Origin: Denitrobaculum sp965225735
Lineage (GTDB): Bacteria; Pseudomonadota; Alphaproteobacteria; Kiloniellales; Kiloniellaceae
Assembly (NCBI GenBank): GCA_965225735.1
Contig: CBDDBN010000027.1
Location: 248,001-312,000 of the forward strand
Direction: 5' to 3'
Length of the DNA: 64,000 nucleotides
Shown here: positions 8,536-17,102 of the stretch, piece by piece
Layout: the number at the start of each line of letters is the position of its first letter
Position numbering within the stretch: position 1 is the stretch's first letter
Program-made: the position numbers and the translations under genes
Notes under the pieces: generated by a model
Told to the model about the DNA's origin: nothing
Database searches by the model: none
The model's input: the letters and a program-made list of their open reading frames with translations, nothing else

Positions 8536-9924
8536 CTACCCCAAACACCACACCGATATCCTCTGGTCGAAGCCACGAACCTCCTGATCGTCGTGCCGCA
8601 CCAGATTGGCAACCCCCTGCTCGCCTGAACCAGCTCCTGCGCCGGCGCGCTGGATGAGGGCGTCGCTAACGGCAAGCCGAACGCCGAGCTTTCGGGTCAT
8701 GGCCTCGATCCGGCTCGCCCGGTTGACCGTGTTGCCGATCACTGCAAACTCGAGCCGGTTCCCGCCGATGTCGCCAAGCACGACAGGCCCGAAATCCAGG
8801 CCGACGCTCACCTTGATTTCCTCCTGCCCGCCGGCGCGGCGCTCGGCATTCCAGGCGTCAGCGGAGGCGAGCATGGCGCGAGCCGCCCGGAGCGCGTTCT
8901 GCGCGTCCTCCTCCCCCGCGACCGGCGTGCCAAAGGTCGCCATAAGGCCGTCGCCGAGATACTTGTCCAGGGTGCCGTGATGGCGAAAGACCTCCGCCTC
9001 CATCCTGGCTTGAAACTCGCGCAGTGTTTCGATCACGGCTTCAGGATCATGACTGGCGGCGTAACGCGTAAAGCCTACGATGTCGACGAACATGACGGCG
9101 ATCTCCTGCTTACGGACCTGTTTAAGAGGATCGTCGTTCTGGCTGAGTTGCTCCACAACGTTGGGAGAGAAATAGCGGGCGAGGTTGGCCCGCTCTCGAG
9201 CGGCTTCCGCCTGCCGCAGGACAAGATTACTCGAACGTCGCACCGAAACCGCGAGGATGCCCGCGACCATGAGGAAGACGATCGCCTCCTGTATCCGAAT
9301 GTCCCACTGCATGCGGGTCGGGTCATAAAGCTCCCGCAACCTCGGCATGTCGGCATAAAGCGCATCGAGGACGCGCGTGATCTGAGGATCGCCTTCATTC
9401 ATCTGCCAGAGGATGACCGCACCGGCGGCCCAGAGCAGCGTCGTCCAAACCCCCACCGCAATCAGCGTGCGCCAGCTATAGGCCAAGGTCGCGCCAGCCA
9501 GGAGAACGAAAAAGTAGATAAAGACGTTAAATTCGTAGGGAACCGGGGCCGGCCAGTTTTCGGTTACAAAGGGCGGTGTCACCAAGCAGGTAGCTGTCAT
9601 CAGGGCAAGATCGGTGAAGAGCAGCAGGAGTTCCGGGCGAGAGTGGCCAACTCTGGCAATCCTCTGCTGAGCTAGACCGTTCAGGATGAAAAGCAGAGCA
9701 ATCCCCTGATAAAAAAGCAGTGTCGGCCAGGGAGAAAGAAAGGCAACCAAGACAATGACGATGCTCATCGCGACAGTGCGCGTCTTCACAGCGAGATCCA
9801 TGCCTTCGCGCTTATGCCGCTCCAGAGCCACCTCGACATGACGGTTTCCCGGCACATGCGCTGGCGCGGGCGTGAAGCCCGGTATTTCCGGTCTGGAGAG
9901 AGACGGAGAAAAAGCGTCCGACAT
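8536..9924 (-). CDS. Membrane-anchored class III adenylate/guanylate cyclase
   Basis: The protein has 462 residues. About six hydrophobic segments lie between residues 50 and 240 (for example TVAMSIVIVLVAFLSPWPTL and EAIVFLMVAGILAVSV). A cytoplasmic class III cyclase domain follows from about residue 275. Its motifs are VMFVDIVGFTRY (first metal Asp), LDKYLGDGLMATFG (substrate Lys and second metal Asp) and IGNTVNRASRIEAM (transition-state Asn and Arg). All residues needed for catalysis appear present. It makes cyclic nucleotide in response to an unknown membrane signal. It stands alone, with a second, differently built cyclase about 38 kb away. Confidence 0.92.
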   Translation of the reverse strand: MSDAFSPSLSRPEIPGFTPAPAHVPGNRHVEVALERHKREGMDLAVKTRTVAMSIVIVLVAFLSPWPTLLFYQGIALLFILNGLAQQRIARVGHSRPELLLLFTDLALMTATCLVTPPFVTENWPAPVPYEFNVFIYFFVLLAGATLAYSWRTLIAVGVWTTLLWAAGAVILWQMNEGDPQITRVLDALYADMPRLRELYDPTRMQWDIRIQEAIVFLMVAGILAVSVRRSSNLVLRQAEAARERANLARYFSPNVVEQLSQNDDPLKQVRKQEIAVMFVDIVGFTRYAASHDPEAVIETLREFQARMEAEVFRHHGTLDKYLGDGLMATFGTPVAGEEDAQNALRAARAMLASADAWNAERRAGGQEEIKVSVGLDFGPVVLGDIGGNRLEFAVIGNTVNRASRIEAMTRKLGVRLAVSDALIQRAGAGAGSGEQGVANLVRHDDQEVRGFDQRISVWCLG

Positions 9925-10090
9925 GGAAGGCTCCGGTTTGCAAAAAGCGGTCGGTGAAGCCTAAAGGATTTTTTGCTGGAACGGGCTTAGAATCCGCGGG
10001 CTTGCTGTATCCAGAGCGCCGATCTCGAAGACAAGTCGCTGAGCACTGCGTTCGCAGGTATCGCTATCGAGCGCGCCGATTGTCACCCGA

Positions 10091-10108
10091 AGCAAAGCAT
10101 GCTTTGCT
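10091..10108. promoter_or_regulatory. Perfect 18-bp palindrome
   Basis: AGCAAAGCATGCTTTGCT is fully self-complementary and ends seven bases before the ATG of the frameshifted gene at 10115. It could be an operator or part of a hairpin over the ribosome-binding region. There is no T-tract, so it is not a typical terminator. Confidence 0.35.
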
Positions 10109-10114
10109 TAGGGC

Positions 10115-10392
10115 ATGGTTTCGGCGCGTATCACTGAATGTTTTGAGATAACTGGCCGCGGAGCAGTGGTCATGATCGACAAAGAAACGATCTGCCAACA
10201 GGCCATTGCTTGCGAGCGACTATTCATCAGCACGACGGCACAACGCAAGAATACGCAGCGAGCAAAGAGTGGCTTCTTTGCCGCTCTCAGGAATCGCTCG
10301 AAGATGAGGCCTTTCTGGTCGTTGGCGCGGAGGCCAACGACATCCCAATTGGTGGATCGGTCACACTGCAAACCGGTGGCAATGAGGCTTAG
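10115..10392 (+). pseudogene. Small EF-Tu domain-II-like protein interrupted by a one-base frameshift
   Basis: From the ATG at 10115 the frame reads FEITGRGAVVMIDKE, a typical start of the beta-barrel second domain of EF-Tu-like GTPases. It then loses sense near 10188. In the next frame, from 10189, it continues as DLPTGHCLRATIHQHDG and ends with AFLVVGAEANDIPIGGSVTL before a stop at 10390-10392. Restoring one base between 10188 and 10189 gives a continuous protein of about 92 residues. Stand-alone domain-II-like proteins of this size exist; their role is not known to me. It may be a real pseudogene, a sequencing error, or (less likely) programmed frameshifting. Confidence 0.6.
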
Positions 10393-10700
10393 AGTCGCCG
10401 TTTTCACATTTAAGAACGATCTTATCGGGATAGGCTAAGACTTCCTACTTAAGCTTCCAGAACCGACTCAATCGACACACCCCGCCCCTGTGCACATCTG
10501 CCAAGTTGCAACAAGCGGGCGTTGTAAATTTTACGCGAACACAAACTTACCTATCGACTTTTGCGTTTAATACGTATACATATAATAAACTTTCTCGCAT
10601 TACGAGGAACGTCACTCTCGGAAGGATGTGAATTTGGCACACCCCTTCTCTCATTCCGGCGAATGAATTGGGCAACTCTTTGATTTGAAAGGTGTTCATC
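10393..10700 (+). promoter_or_regulatory. Intergenic region upstream of the PEP-CTERM gene
   Basis: About 308 bases hold no credible gene. A TATAAT hexamer lies at 10581-10586 in an AT-rich stretch but lacks a good -35 partner. Closer to the gene, TGGCAC at 10635-10640 matches the -24 element of a sigma-54 promoter. The -12 position, five bases later, reads TTCT instead of TTGC, so the match is incomplete. AAAGGTG just before 10701 is the ribosome-binding site of the next gene. Confidence 0.3.
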
Positions 10701-11387
10701 ATGCGAACTGGATCATTTTTTACGAAGTTTCTTTTTGCGCTTTTTCTTTTGCAAACCCCGGCACAAGCGGTTGTGTTCGACACCACAGGCCTCGAGCGGG
10801 TCGCGAGCGGCGGCGCCTTATCACCCAATGCGCAAATATTGAACTACGACGCCACCACCGACATCTTCACCTGGGACCAGACCTTCAACGCGACAAACCA
10901 GTACTTCTTCGGAACACTCCCCTTCGGCATGGAGGTGAACGATTTCATCGGCAGCTTCAATCTGACGGCAAACATCGACGAGTTCGGTAACCTGGCCGGT
11001 GGGACTTTTTCCTATGAAGGCACCAGCGTTGTGCTCGGCATCGCCGTGGACACGGTCTTTCTGTCCGGCACGCTCGATCGCTTTTTCGACGGAAGCTTCG
11101 ACGCCCGCAACGAACTTCAGTTCGTCTCGACATCTTTCTCGGTCAATCCCTTGTTGAGTGCGGCGATTGGCGACTTCGATCTCGTCCTGCTCGAACAGAT
11201 CGCCTCGCCGCTCTTTGACGGGTTTGAATCTTCTTTTGGGCCCTTCATGCCAGGGGCCTCCGGTCCGGACTTTTTCGGATTTAAGACCACTGCGGCGGTC
11301 CCGGAACCTATGAGCGCTTTGCTTTTGGGTTTTGGACTCATAGGCCTCGGCTTCGCTGCGCACAGGCAGCGTTCAACGGTAACCTAA
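10701..11387 (+). CDS. PEP-CTERM sorting-domain protein
   Basis: The 228-residue protein has a signal peptide (FFTKFLFALFLLQTPAQA). A middle region rich in Gly, Phe, Asp and Thr, probably beta-rich, follows. The C-terminus ends in VPEPMSALLLGFGLIGLGFA and an Arg-containing tail, the classical PEP-CTERM anchor. That tail is recognised and cut by an exosortase during export of extracellular matrix proteins. The start at ATG 10701 has AAAGGTG at good spacing. No exosortase or polysaccharide genes are in this window, so the sorting machinery must be elsewhere. A hairpin follows the stop. Confidence 0.88.
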   Translation: MRTGSFFTKFLFALFLLQTPAQAVVFDTTGLERVASGGALSPNAQILNYDATTDIFTWDQTFNATNQYFFGTLPFGMEVNDFIGSFNLTANIDEFGNLAGGTFSYEGTSVVLGIAVDTVFLSGTLDRFFDGSFDARNELQFVSTSFSVNPLLSAAIGDFDLVLLEQIASPLFDGFESSFGPFMPGASGPDFFGFKTTAAVPEPMSALLLGFGLIGLGFAAHRQRSTVT

Positions 11388-11439
11388 GCGTTTAGCGTCG
11401 GGGCAAGCTCAAGCCTCACGCACTACCTACCAAGGTCAA

Positions 11440-11479
11440 CTCTCCCTGCGCACGCTGCATGTCGGTGGTGCAGGGAGAG
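11440..11479 (+). terminator. Stem-loop downstream of the PEP-CTERM gene
   Basis: CTCTCCCTGC (11440-11449) pairs perfectly with GCAGGGAGAG (11470-11479) around a 20-base loop, 53 bases after the stop. There is no run of T, so it may protect the mRNA 3' end or be a Rho-dependent end rather than a classical terminator. Confidence 0.4.
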
Positions 11480-11609
11480 ATAGATCGGAACAAACGGGAT
11501 TGGCGCCATCAGTTTATCGTAGCGGTGCTGGGCGCATCCTTGTGCTCGTGACAGAGCAGGCGGAAGGCGAACTGGTAACGACCATCTGGATCACATATCT
11601 TCGTTGCCT

Positions 11610-12080
11610 ATGACGCATCCCACACAGCAAACCAAAAGAGTTCAGCGCCCACACCGCAAATGGCCATACTTTGCCATTTTGTTCGGCGGCGTCTTCATAC
11701 TGCTCGGGATGTTCGCCGGGTCAGATCAAAGCGACTTCTTCGAAAATTCCATCGAAGTCACCTTGACAGTTGTCGAGGTGGAAGAGCGCTTCCATGACGA
11801 TGGCGAAGTAATATTCCGTCCTGTCTTCGAAACAGTGAACAGCAACGGTGAGACCATTCGCTATCGCTCGCATCTTTCCTCTCGCCCAAGCCTTCATGAA
11901 ACGGGTGACGTTGTGCTGGGGCGGTACTCACCAAAGACTGGCGAGCTGATGAGCTACGAAAGCATGGAAGCAACGACGGGAATCGGTTTGATTTTCATCG
12001 TCATCGGCAGCGTTATTGTTGTCGGCGGCCTGTATTTCTCTGGGCGGCATCTGCTGAATGCTAAGCGATCGGGCCAGTGA
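11610..12080 (+). CDS. DUF3592 membrane protein, first of a tandem pair
   Basis: The protein has 156 residues with two membrane helices (YFAILFGGVFILLGMFAG near residue 22 and GLIFIVIGSVIVVGGLYF near residue 130). They enclose a beta-rich extracytoplasmic domain with DGEVIFRPVFETVNSNGE and VVLGRYSPKTGEL. This is the DUF3592 layout, whose function is unknown. The ATG at 11610 was chosen over a TTG six bases upstream. The next gene is a clear paralogue starting three bases beyond this stop, so the pair is an operon made by duplication. Confidence 0.8.
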   Translation: MTHPTQQTKRVQRPHRKWPYFAILFGGVFILLGMFAGSDQSDFFENSIEVTLTVVEVEERFHDDGEVIFRPVFETVNSNGETIRYRSHLSSRPSLHETGDVVLGRYSPKTGELMSYESMEATTGIGLIFIVIGSVIVVGGLYFSGRHLLNAKRSGQ

Positions 12081-12082
12081 AG

Positions 12083-12550
12083 ATGACGACGCGCCCAGGA
12101 TCTCAATTCGACCCGACACAGATCGCCTGGATCGTGCCCTACATCGTGATAGTGGTCGGCGCGGTCATGTACTACGCGGGTAACCAGCTGCGCGCCGAAC
12201 AGGACGATTTCCTCGAGCGTTCGCAGGAGGTGTCTTTGACCGTTGTCTTCTTGTTTTCTAAGTTCGATGAAGACGGAAGCGAGAGCTTCACCCCCGTATT
12301 CGAGACAGTGACGAACGACGGTCAGAGCATTCGTTACCGCTCGAAAGTCTCCACCTATCCGCCGCTGCACAAAGTCGGAGACGTGGTGCCCGGGCGCTAT
12401 GTGCCGGAAACCGGAGAACTTAAGAGCTACGAGACTATGGGCGCCTCCAACAACGTCGGTTGGGGTTTCTCCATTCTTGGCGGCTTCTTCGCCGTTGGCG
12501 GGATGTACCTGGCCATTCGGCGTTACCTGCACGACAAACAAGCGCAATAG
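12083..12550 (+). CDS. DUF3592 membrane protein, second of a tandem pair
   Basis: The 155-residue protein has the same two-helix layout as its upstream neighbour. It shares FTPVFETVTNDGQSIRYRS and GRYVPETGELKSYETMGASN with it almost position for position, but its helices and N-terminus have diverged. The ATG at 12083 follows the neighbour's stop by two bases; a GTG at 12077 overlapping that stop is the alternative. Pairs like this may form a heteromeric membrane complex, but no function is known. A convergent peroxiredoxin gene lies beyond a shared hairpin. Confidence 0.8.
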   Translation: MTTRPGSQFDPTQIAWIVPYIVIVVGAVMYYAGNQLRAEQDDFLERSQEVSLTVVFLFSKFDEDGSESFTPVFETVTNDGQSIRYRSKVSTYPPLHKVGDVVPGRYVPETGELKSYETMGASNNVGWGFSILGGFFAVGGMYLAIRRYLHDKQAQ

Positions 12551-12575
12551 GTTCGGCGCACATCGGCTTACCGGC

Positions 12576-12610
12576 AAAAAACGGCCTCCCCCAACATTGG
12601 AGAGGCCGTT
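12576..12610 (-). terminator. Rho-independent terminator of the peroxiredoxin gene
   Basis: AACGGCCTC (12580-12588) pairs with GAGGCCGTT (12602-12610). Read on the minus strand the hairpin is followed by TTTTTT, so it terminates the peroxiredoxin transcript. The stem could also act on the convergent DUF3592 pair. Confidence 0.88.
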
Positions 12611-12648
12611 CGTTCATTCCCGAACCTAAGCCCGACGATCTCTTGGAA

Positions 12649-13302
12649 TCAGTCGCCTGGCTGGTCGGTGTATCGCAGGTAAGGCTTCGGCTGGTCGAAG
12701 CTGCCGAAGGTTTCCTTAGCTTCCTCGTCGGAGACCGCTGGAGTGATGATGACCTTGTCGCCCTGCTTCCACTGAGCTGGGGTCGCGACCTTGTGTTTCG
12801 CGGTCAGCTGCATGGAATCGATCACCCGCAGGATCTCGTCGAAGTTCCGGCCGGTGGTCATGGGATAGGTCAGTGAGAGCTTCACCTTCTTGTCCGGGCC
12901 GATCACGAAGACCGAGCGCACAGTGGCGTTGTCGGCCGGTGTGCGGCCTTCGGAGCTGTCGCCGGCTTCGGCGGGCAGCATATCGTAGAGCTTTGCGACC
13001 TTGAGCTCCGGATCGCCGATCAGCGGATAGTCGACCGCGTTTCCTGTGACGTCCTTGATGTCCTGCTTCCATTTGTGATGGTTTTCGACCGGATCGACGG
13101 AAATGCCGATGATCTTGCAGTTACGGGCCGAGAACTCACCGGCAAGGCCGGCCATATAGCCGAGTTCGGTCGTGCAGACCGGGGTAAAGTCCTTGGGGTG
13201 CGAGAAGAGCACGCCCCAGCCGTCGCCCAGCCAGTCATGAAAGTTGATCTCACCGGCAGTGGTGTCGGCGGTGAAATTAGGCGCTTCATCGTTGATACGC
13301 AT
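12649..13302 (-). CDS. 1-Cys peroxiredoxin (Prx6-type)
   Basis: The protein has 217 residues, the Prx6 subfamily length, and reduces peroxides in the cytoplasm. The peroxidatic cysteine is Cys43 in DFTPVCTTELGYMAGL. The family blocks GVLFSHPKDFTPVC, GISVDPVENHHKWK and YPMTTGRNFDEILRVIDS are all present. The long C-terminal arm (TPAQWKQGDKVIITPAVSDE) separates it from the shorter AhpC group. The start has GAGGAAG about ten bases upstream. It is a single gene with its own terminator. The reductant (glutathione, thioredoxin or other) is not evident. Confidence 0.93.
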   Translation of the reverse strand: MRINDEAPNFTADTTAGEINFHDWLGDGWGVLFSHPKDFTPVCTTELGYMAGLAGEFSARNCKIIGISVDPVENHHKWKQDIKDVTGNAVDYPLIGDPELKVAKLYDMLPAEAGDSSEGRTPADNATVRSVFVIGPDKKVKLSLTYPMTTGRNFDEILRVIDSMQLTAKHKVATPAQWKQGDKVIITPAVSDEEAKETFGSFDQPKPYLRYTDQPGD

Positions 13303-13551
13303 GGCGAAGTCTTCCTCGTCTCAATTTTAGAATTGTAAGCCGGCGGTTGCCCCCGCCGTGCTTGAAAAGGCTACTAACGATTAGATATGCACGACCTGAA
13401 AATCTGAAACGGCTAATTTGACCTTCCCGATCTCAAGTCTTCGTGCACAGCTTTATTCCTAAAGCGAGGAACAAAGCTTCGCAACAATGCACACGTAAAA
13501 AGATCTTGATCGGAAGGTGACGAAACAACCCTGGCGCGGAGGCCAGATCCA

Positions 13552-15369
13552 CTATGCAGAGGGTAACGCCTCACTGCGGGAGAGCGCCATCGCTGCCTCG
13601 GACTGCGGCGGCCGCGCCTCCCGATCTGCCCGTGCGGTCGTGACCGGGTCGAGCGCCGCCAGAGCATCGTAATGGCTGAGGTAGAGTCGGCCGGCGTGGG
13701 CGCAGAAGGAGGTTGAGCGCTTGAGACGATCGGTCACAGGCCCTTTAACCTCAGCCAAATGAAGCTGCACACGGGCAGCTTCGAGACGCTCGATCAAAGC
13801 CTCCAGGCTTTCCAGGGCGCTGGCGTCGATCTCGTTCACAGCAGCGCAGTTCAGCACCACGTGGCGGACCTGCGGGTCGGTGACGGCCATGTCGTAAATC
13901 TGATCTTCCAGCCAGCGGGCGTTGGCGAAGTAGAGGCTTTCGTCTACACGCAAGCTGAGCACCGAGGGACTGGTGATAACCTCGTGGCGTTTTACATTAC
14001 GGAAGTGATGAGTGCCGGGCACCTGTCCCAGGCGCGCGAAGTGCGGGCGGGCAGAACGCGCGAGGAACAGCACAAGAGAGAGCGCGACCCCGGCAATGAT
14101 CCCCGCTTCGACTCCCACCAGCCAAACCGTCAGGATGGTGGCCAGCATCGCGGCGAAGTCTTTCCTGGAATAGACCCAGGTGCGCCGGATCGCCCCCAGA
14201 TCGACCAGCGAAAGAACCGCCACCAGAATGGTGGCCGCCAGGGTCGCCTTGGGCAGCTGGTGAAACAGCGGCGTGAGCAGCAGCGCCGTGAGACCGATAC
14301 CCACCGCAGTCAGCACCCCGGCCAAGGGCGTGCGGGCACCGGCATCGAAGTTGACCACCGAGCGGGCGAAACCGCCGGTGACCGGATAACCGCCACTGAA
14401 GGCGGAGGCAACGTTCGCCGCGCCGAGCCCGAGCAGTTCCCGATCCGGCTGGATACGTTCCCGCCGCTTCGCCGCGAGGGTCTGGGCGACCGAAACCGAT
14501 TCCACGAACCCGACCACGGAGATGAGGAGCGCGGAAGGGATCAGCAGACGCCAGAGCTCCGGGTCGAGGCTCGGCAGCGAGACCGGCGGCAAGCCTTGGG
14601 GTATCGCGCCGACCACCTTCACGCCGGCCACATCGAGAGACAGAAATTCCACCAGCAGAATGGTGGCGATCACGGCGGCCACCGGACCGGCTTTAGCCAG
14701 GCTGTCGGCCAGGCGTTCACCGAGGCCAAGACCTTTCAGCAGGGGTTTCAGCTGTGCCCGCACCCAAAACAGAAAGAGCGTTGCGCCACCGCCGATCGCC
14801 AGGGTCGGCAGATTAGCCTCGTCCAGATGGCCCGCCAAAGACGTGCCGAATTCGAGTAGCGAGTGGCCGGAGGCCTCAACGCCCAAAATGTGCTTGAGCT
14901 GGCTAGCGGCGATAAGAATGCCCGACGCAGTGATAAAGCCCGAGATCACCGGGTGGCTCAAAAGACTAGCGAGAAATCCCAGCCGCAACAGACCGAGGGC
15001 GATCAGCATCAGTCCCGAGAGCAAGGCCAGCACCAGTGCGGCGCCAAGGTACTCCGGCGTGCCCACGGCGGCGAACTGCCCGACTGCTGCGGCAGTCATG
15101 AGCGAGACCACCGCGACCGGCCCGACCGCCAAGGCGTTGGACGAGCCGAATAGGGCGTAACCGACGAGCGGCAGGATACTGGCGTAGAGCCCCACCTGCG
15201 GCGGCAGGCCGGCGAGCAGCGCGTAGGCCAGACTCTGCGGGATCAGCATGATGGTTACGATCACCGCCGCCATCAGGTCGCTGCGCAGCAACTCACCGTC
15301 GTAACGGCGCAGCCAGCCGATGCAGGGAAGAAACCGCTCTATGAGGACAGTCTGGCCTGTTTCTTTCAT
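13552..15369 (-). CDS. SulP-family anion permease with STAS domain
   Basis: The protein has 605 residues. Ten or more membrane helices begin with the SulP block DLMAAVIVTIMLIPQSLAYA, and ALAVGPVAVVSLMTAAAVG follows. A C-terminal STAS domain (about residues 445-560) contains VRHVVLNCAAVNEIDASALE. SulP proteins move sulfate, bicarbonate or other anions. It is the last gene of the sulfide-oxidation operon, starting four bases after the SQR-like gene. Export of the sulfate or sulfite formed, or anion exchange, is a reasonable inference; biosynthetic sulfate uptake is the alternative. Confidence 0.93.
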   Translation of the reverse strand: MKETGQTVLIERFLPCIGWLRRYDGELLRSDLMAAVIVTIMLIPQSLAYALLAGLPPQVGLYASILPLVGYALFGSSNALAVGPVAVVSLMTAAAVGQFAAVGTPEYLGAALVLALLSGLMLIALGLLRLGFLASLLSHPVISGFITASGILIAASQLKHILGVEASGHSLLEFGTSLAGHLDEANLPTLAIGGGATLFLFWVRAQLKPLLKGLGLGERLADSLAKAGPVAAVIATILLVEFLSLDVAGVKVVGAIPQGLPPVSLPSLDPELWRLLIPSALLISVVGFVESVSVAQTLAAKRRERIQPDRELLGLGAANVASAFSGGYPVTGGFARSVVNFDAGARTPLAGVLTAVGIGLTALLLTPLFHQLPKATLAATILVAVLSLVDLGAIRRTWVYSRKDFAAMLATILTVWLVGVEAGIIAGVALSLVLFLARSARPHFARLGQVPGTHHFRNVKRHEVITSPSVLSLRVDESLYFANARWLEDQIYDMAVTDPQVRHVVLNCAAVNEIDASALESLEALIERLEAARVQLHLAEVKGPVTDRLKRSTSFCAHAGRLYLSHYDALAALDPVTTARADREARPPQSEAAMALSRSEALPSA

Positions 15370-15373
15370 CGAG

Positions 15374-17056
15374 TCAGTTGACCACTTCCGGCGAGACCTT
15401 CTCCGGCTTGGCCATCCATTCCCGCCCCTGCAGCATGGCTTTCCAGTAAATCGGCGGCAGGATCTTTTCCTTCAGCAGCCAGGCCAGGCGGCTCGGCTTC
15501 TGACCGTTGATCATCCACGAAGGGAAGCTCGGCAGCAGCTTGCCACCGTAGCCGAATTCAGCGAGCACGATCTTGCCGCGCTCCACGGTGAGCGGACAGG
15601 AGCCGTAACCGTCGTAGTGGGAAACGCTGTAAGCCTGGCCCATATCGGACAGCAGGTTCTGCGCCACCACCGGCGCCTGCTTACGCGCCGCCGCCGCCGT
15701 CTTGGCATTGGGAGCATTCATGACATCGCCCAGGCTCCAGATGTTATCGTAAGTCTTGTGACGCAGGGTGTTCTGGTCGACATCGACCCAGCCGGCGCCA
15801 TCCGCCAGAGGACTGACACGGATAAAGTCGGGTGCGCATTGCGGCGGGCAGACATGGATCATGTCGAAGCTGCGCTCGATCTGCTCGCTCTGTCCCTCCG
15901 CATCGGTCTTTACAAAGGTGGCCCGCTTGGCCGGTCCGTCGATAGAAACCAGATTGTGGCTGAACTGCAGATCGATGTCGTACTTGCTCACGTAGTTCAT
16001 CAGCGCGGGCACATAGTCCTTCACGCCGAAGAGGACGCCGCCGGCGTTGTGGAACTCGATATCGATGTTCTTGAGCACGCCGCTACGCGCCCAGTGATCC
16101 GCCGAGAGATACATGGCCTTTTGCGGCGCGCCGGCGCACTTTATCGGCATAGGCGGCTGGGTGAAGAGCGCTGTCCCCTGCTTCAGAGACTGCACTAGCT
16201 CCCAGGTGTAAGGCGCCAGATCGAAACGGTAATTCGAGGTCACGCCATTCTTGCCGAGCGTATCGACCAACCCGTCGATCTTGTGCCAGTCGAGTTTCAA
16301 GCCGGGACAAACCACGAGACGGCCGTATTCGATGAGGCGGCAGCCCTCCAGCAGCACCGCGTTACGCTCTGGCTCAAAGGCCGCGACCGCCGCCTTGATC
16401 CAATGCACCTTGTCCGGCAGAACGGAGGAGAGAGTCCGGACCGTCTCATTGGCGTCGAAGACCCCGCCGCCGACCAGGGTCCAGCCCGGCTGGTAATAGT
16501 GGATGTCCGCCGGATCGATCACTGCGATCTCAAGATCCGGCGCACGGGTCAGGAGTGAGGAGGCAACCGCAATGCCGGCCGAACCGGCGCCGACGATCAC
16601 AACATCGAACTTGCCGTCGACGGCTTCCAAAGGCGTCTTGCCGTGGTTGGCAATGCGCCGCACCACGCCCTGCATGTCATAGCCGGCGTCCTTTGCCTTT
16701 TCCAGGATGTCGGTCAGGCTCATGGTCCCTGCCCGGCTCAGCGACCAGAGAGTGACGGAGCGCGTGCCGCTTCGGCAATAAGCGAAGGCCGGTTTAGGCA
16801 GACCCGCGAAGAGGGCACCGAAAGCTGCGGCATCCTCGTCGCTCACCTTGCCGCTTTCCACGGGGAGGTAGTGACAGGCCAGTCCGGCCTGCTTGGCCGC
16901 CTCTTCGATTTCGTGAAACAGCGGTTGATCGTTGCCCTCGCCATCGGGGCGATTGCAGACGACGGACTTGAAGCCCGCCTTGGCGATCGCGGAGAGATCG
17001 GCGGCGGTGATTTGCGGCGAAATGCTAATGTCGCCGTCCAGCTGTTTGATTTCCAT
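15374..17056 (-). CDS. Fusion: DUF442 phosphatase-like domain and sulfide:quinone-oxidoreductase-like flavoprotein
   Basis: The protein has 560 residues. Residues 1-110 match the DUF442/TIGR01244 tyrosine-phosphatase-like domain, with the signature loop AYCRSGTRS. From about residue 150 a FAD-dependent oxidoreductase begins (DVVIVGAGSAGIAVASSLL), with YYQPGWTLVGGG, GLKLDWHKIDGL and the CAGAPQKAMYLSADHW region of SQR-type enzymes. Such fusions are known from bacterial H2S-detoxification (BigR-type) operons, where the flavoprotein oxidises sulfide to persulfide and passes electrons to quinone. The MBL-fold dioxygenase gene lies just upstream in the same operon. GGAGG precedes the ATG. Confidence 0.9.
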   Translation of the reverse strand: MEIKQLDGDISISPQITAADLSAIAKAGFKSVVCNRPDGEGNDQPLFHEIEEAAKQAGLACHYLPVESGKVSDEDAAAFGALFAGLPKPAFAYCRSGTRSVTLWSLSRAGTMSLTDILEKAKDAGYDMQGVVRRIANHGKTPLEAVDGKFDVVIVGAGSAGIAVASSLLTRAPDLEIAVIDPADIHYYQPGWTLVGGGVFDANETVRTLSSVLPDKVHWIKAAVAAFEPERNAVLLEGCRLIEYGRLVVCPGLKLDWHKIDGLVDTLGKNGVTSNYRFDLAPYTWELVQSLKQGTALFTQPPMPIKCAGAPQKAMYLSADHWARSGVLKNIDIEFHNAGGVLFGVKDYVPALMNYVSKYDIDLQFSHNLVSIDGPAKRATFVKTDAEGQSEQIERSFDMIHVCPPQCAPDFIRVSPLADGAGWVDVDQNTLRHKTYDNIWSLGDVMNAPNAKTAAAARKQAPVVAQNLLSDMGQAYSVSHYDGYGSCPLTVERGKIVLAEFGYGGKLLPSFPSWMINGQKPSRLAWLLKEKILPPIYWKAMLQGREWMAKPEKVSPEVVN

Positions 17057-17102
17057 GGTCCGTTTCCTCCAGCACTCGGATTTTTTGTAACTTTCGCAAC
17101 GC

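Noticed and set aside
13421..13518. Distant imperfect inverted repeat (ACCTTCCCGATCTCAAG and CTTGATCGGAAGGT)
   Set aside because: The arms need gaps to pair and are about 67 bases apart with no T-tract; it is too weak to call a terminator or operator.
13759..14859. 366-codon plus-strand open frame
   Set aside because: It is antisense to the SulP permease, with composition rich in Arg, Gln and His typical of a shadow frame.
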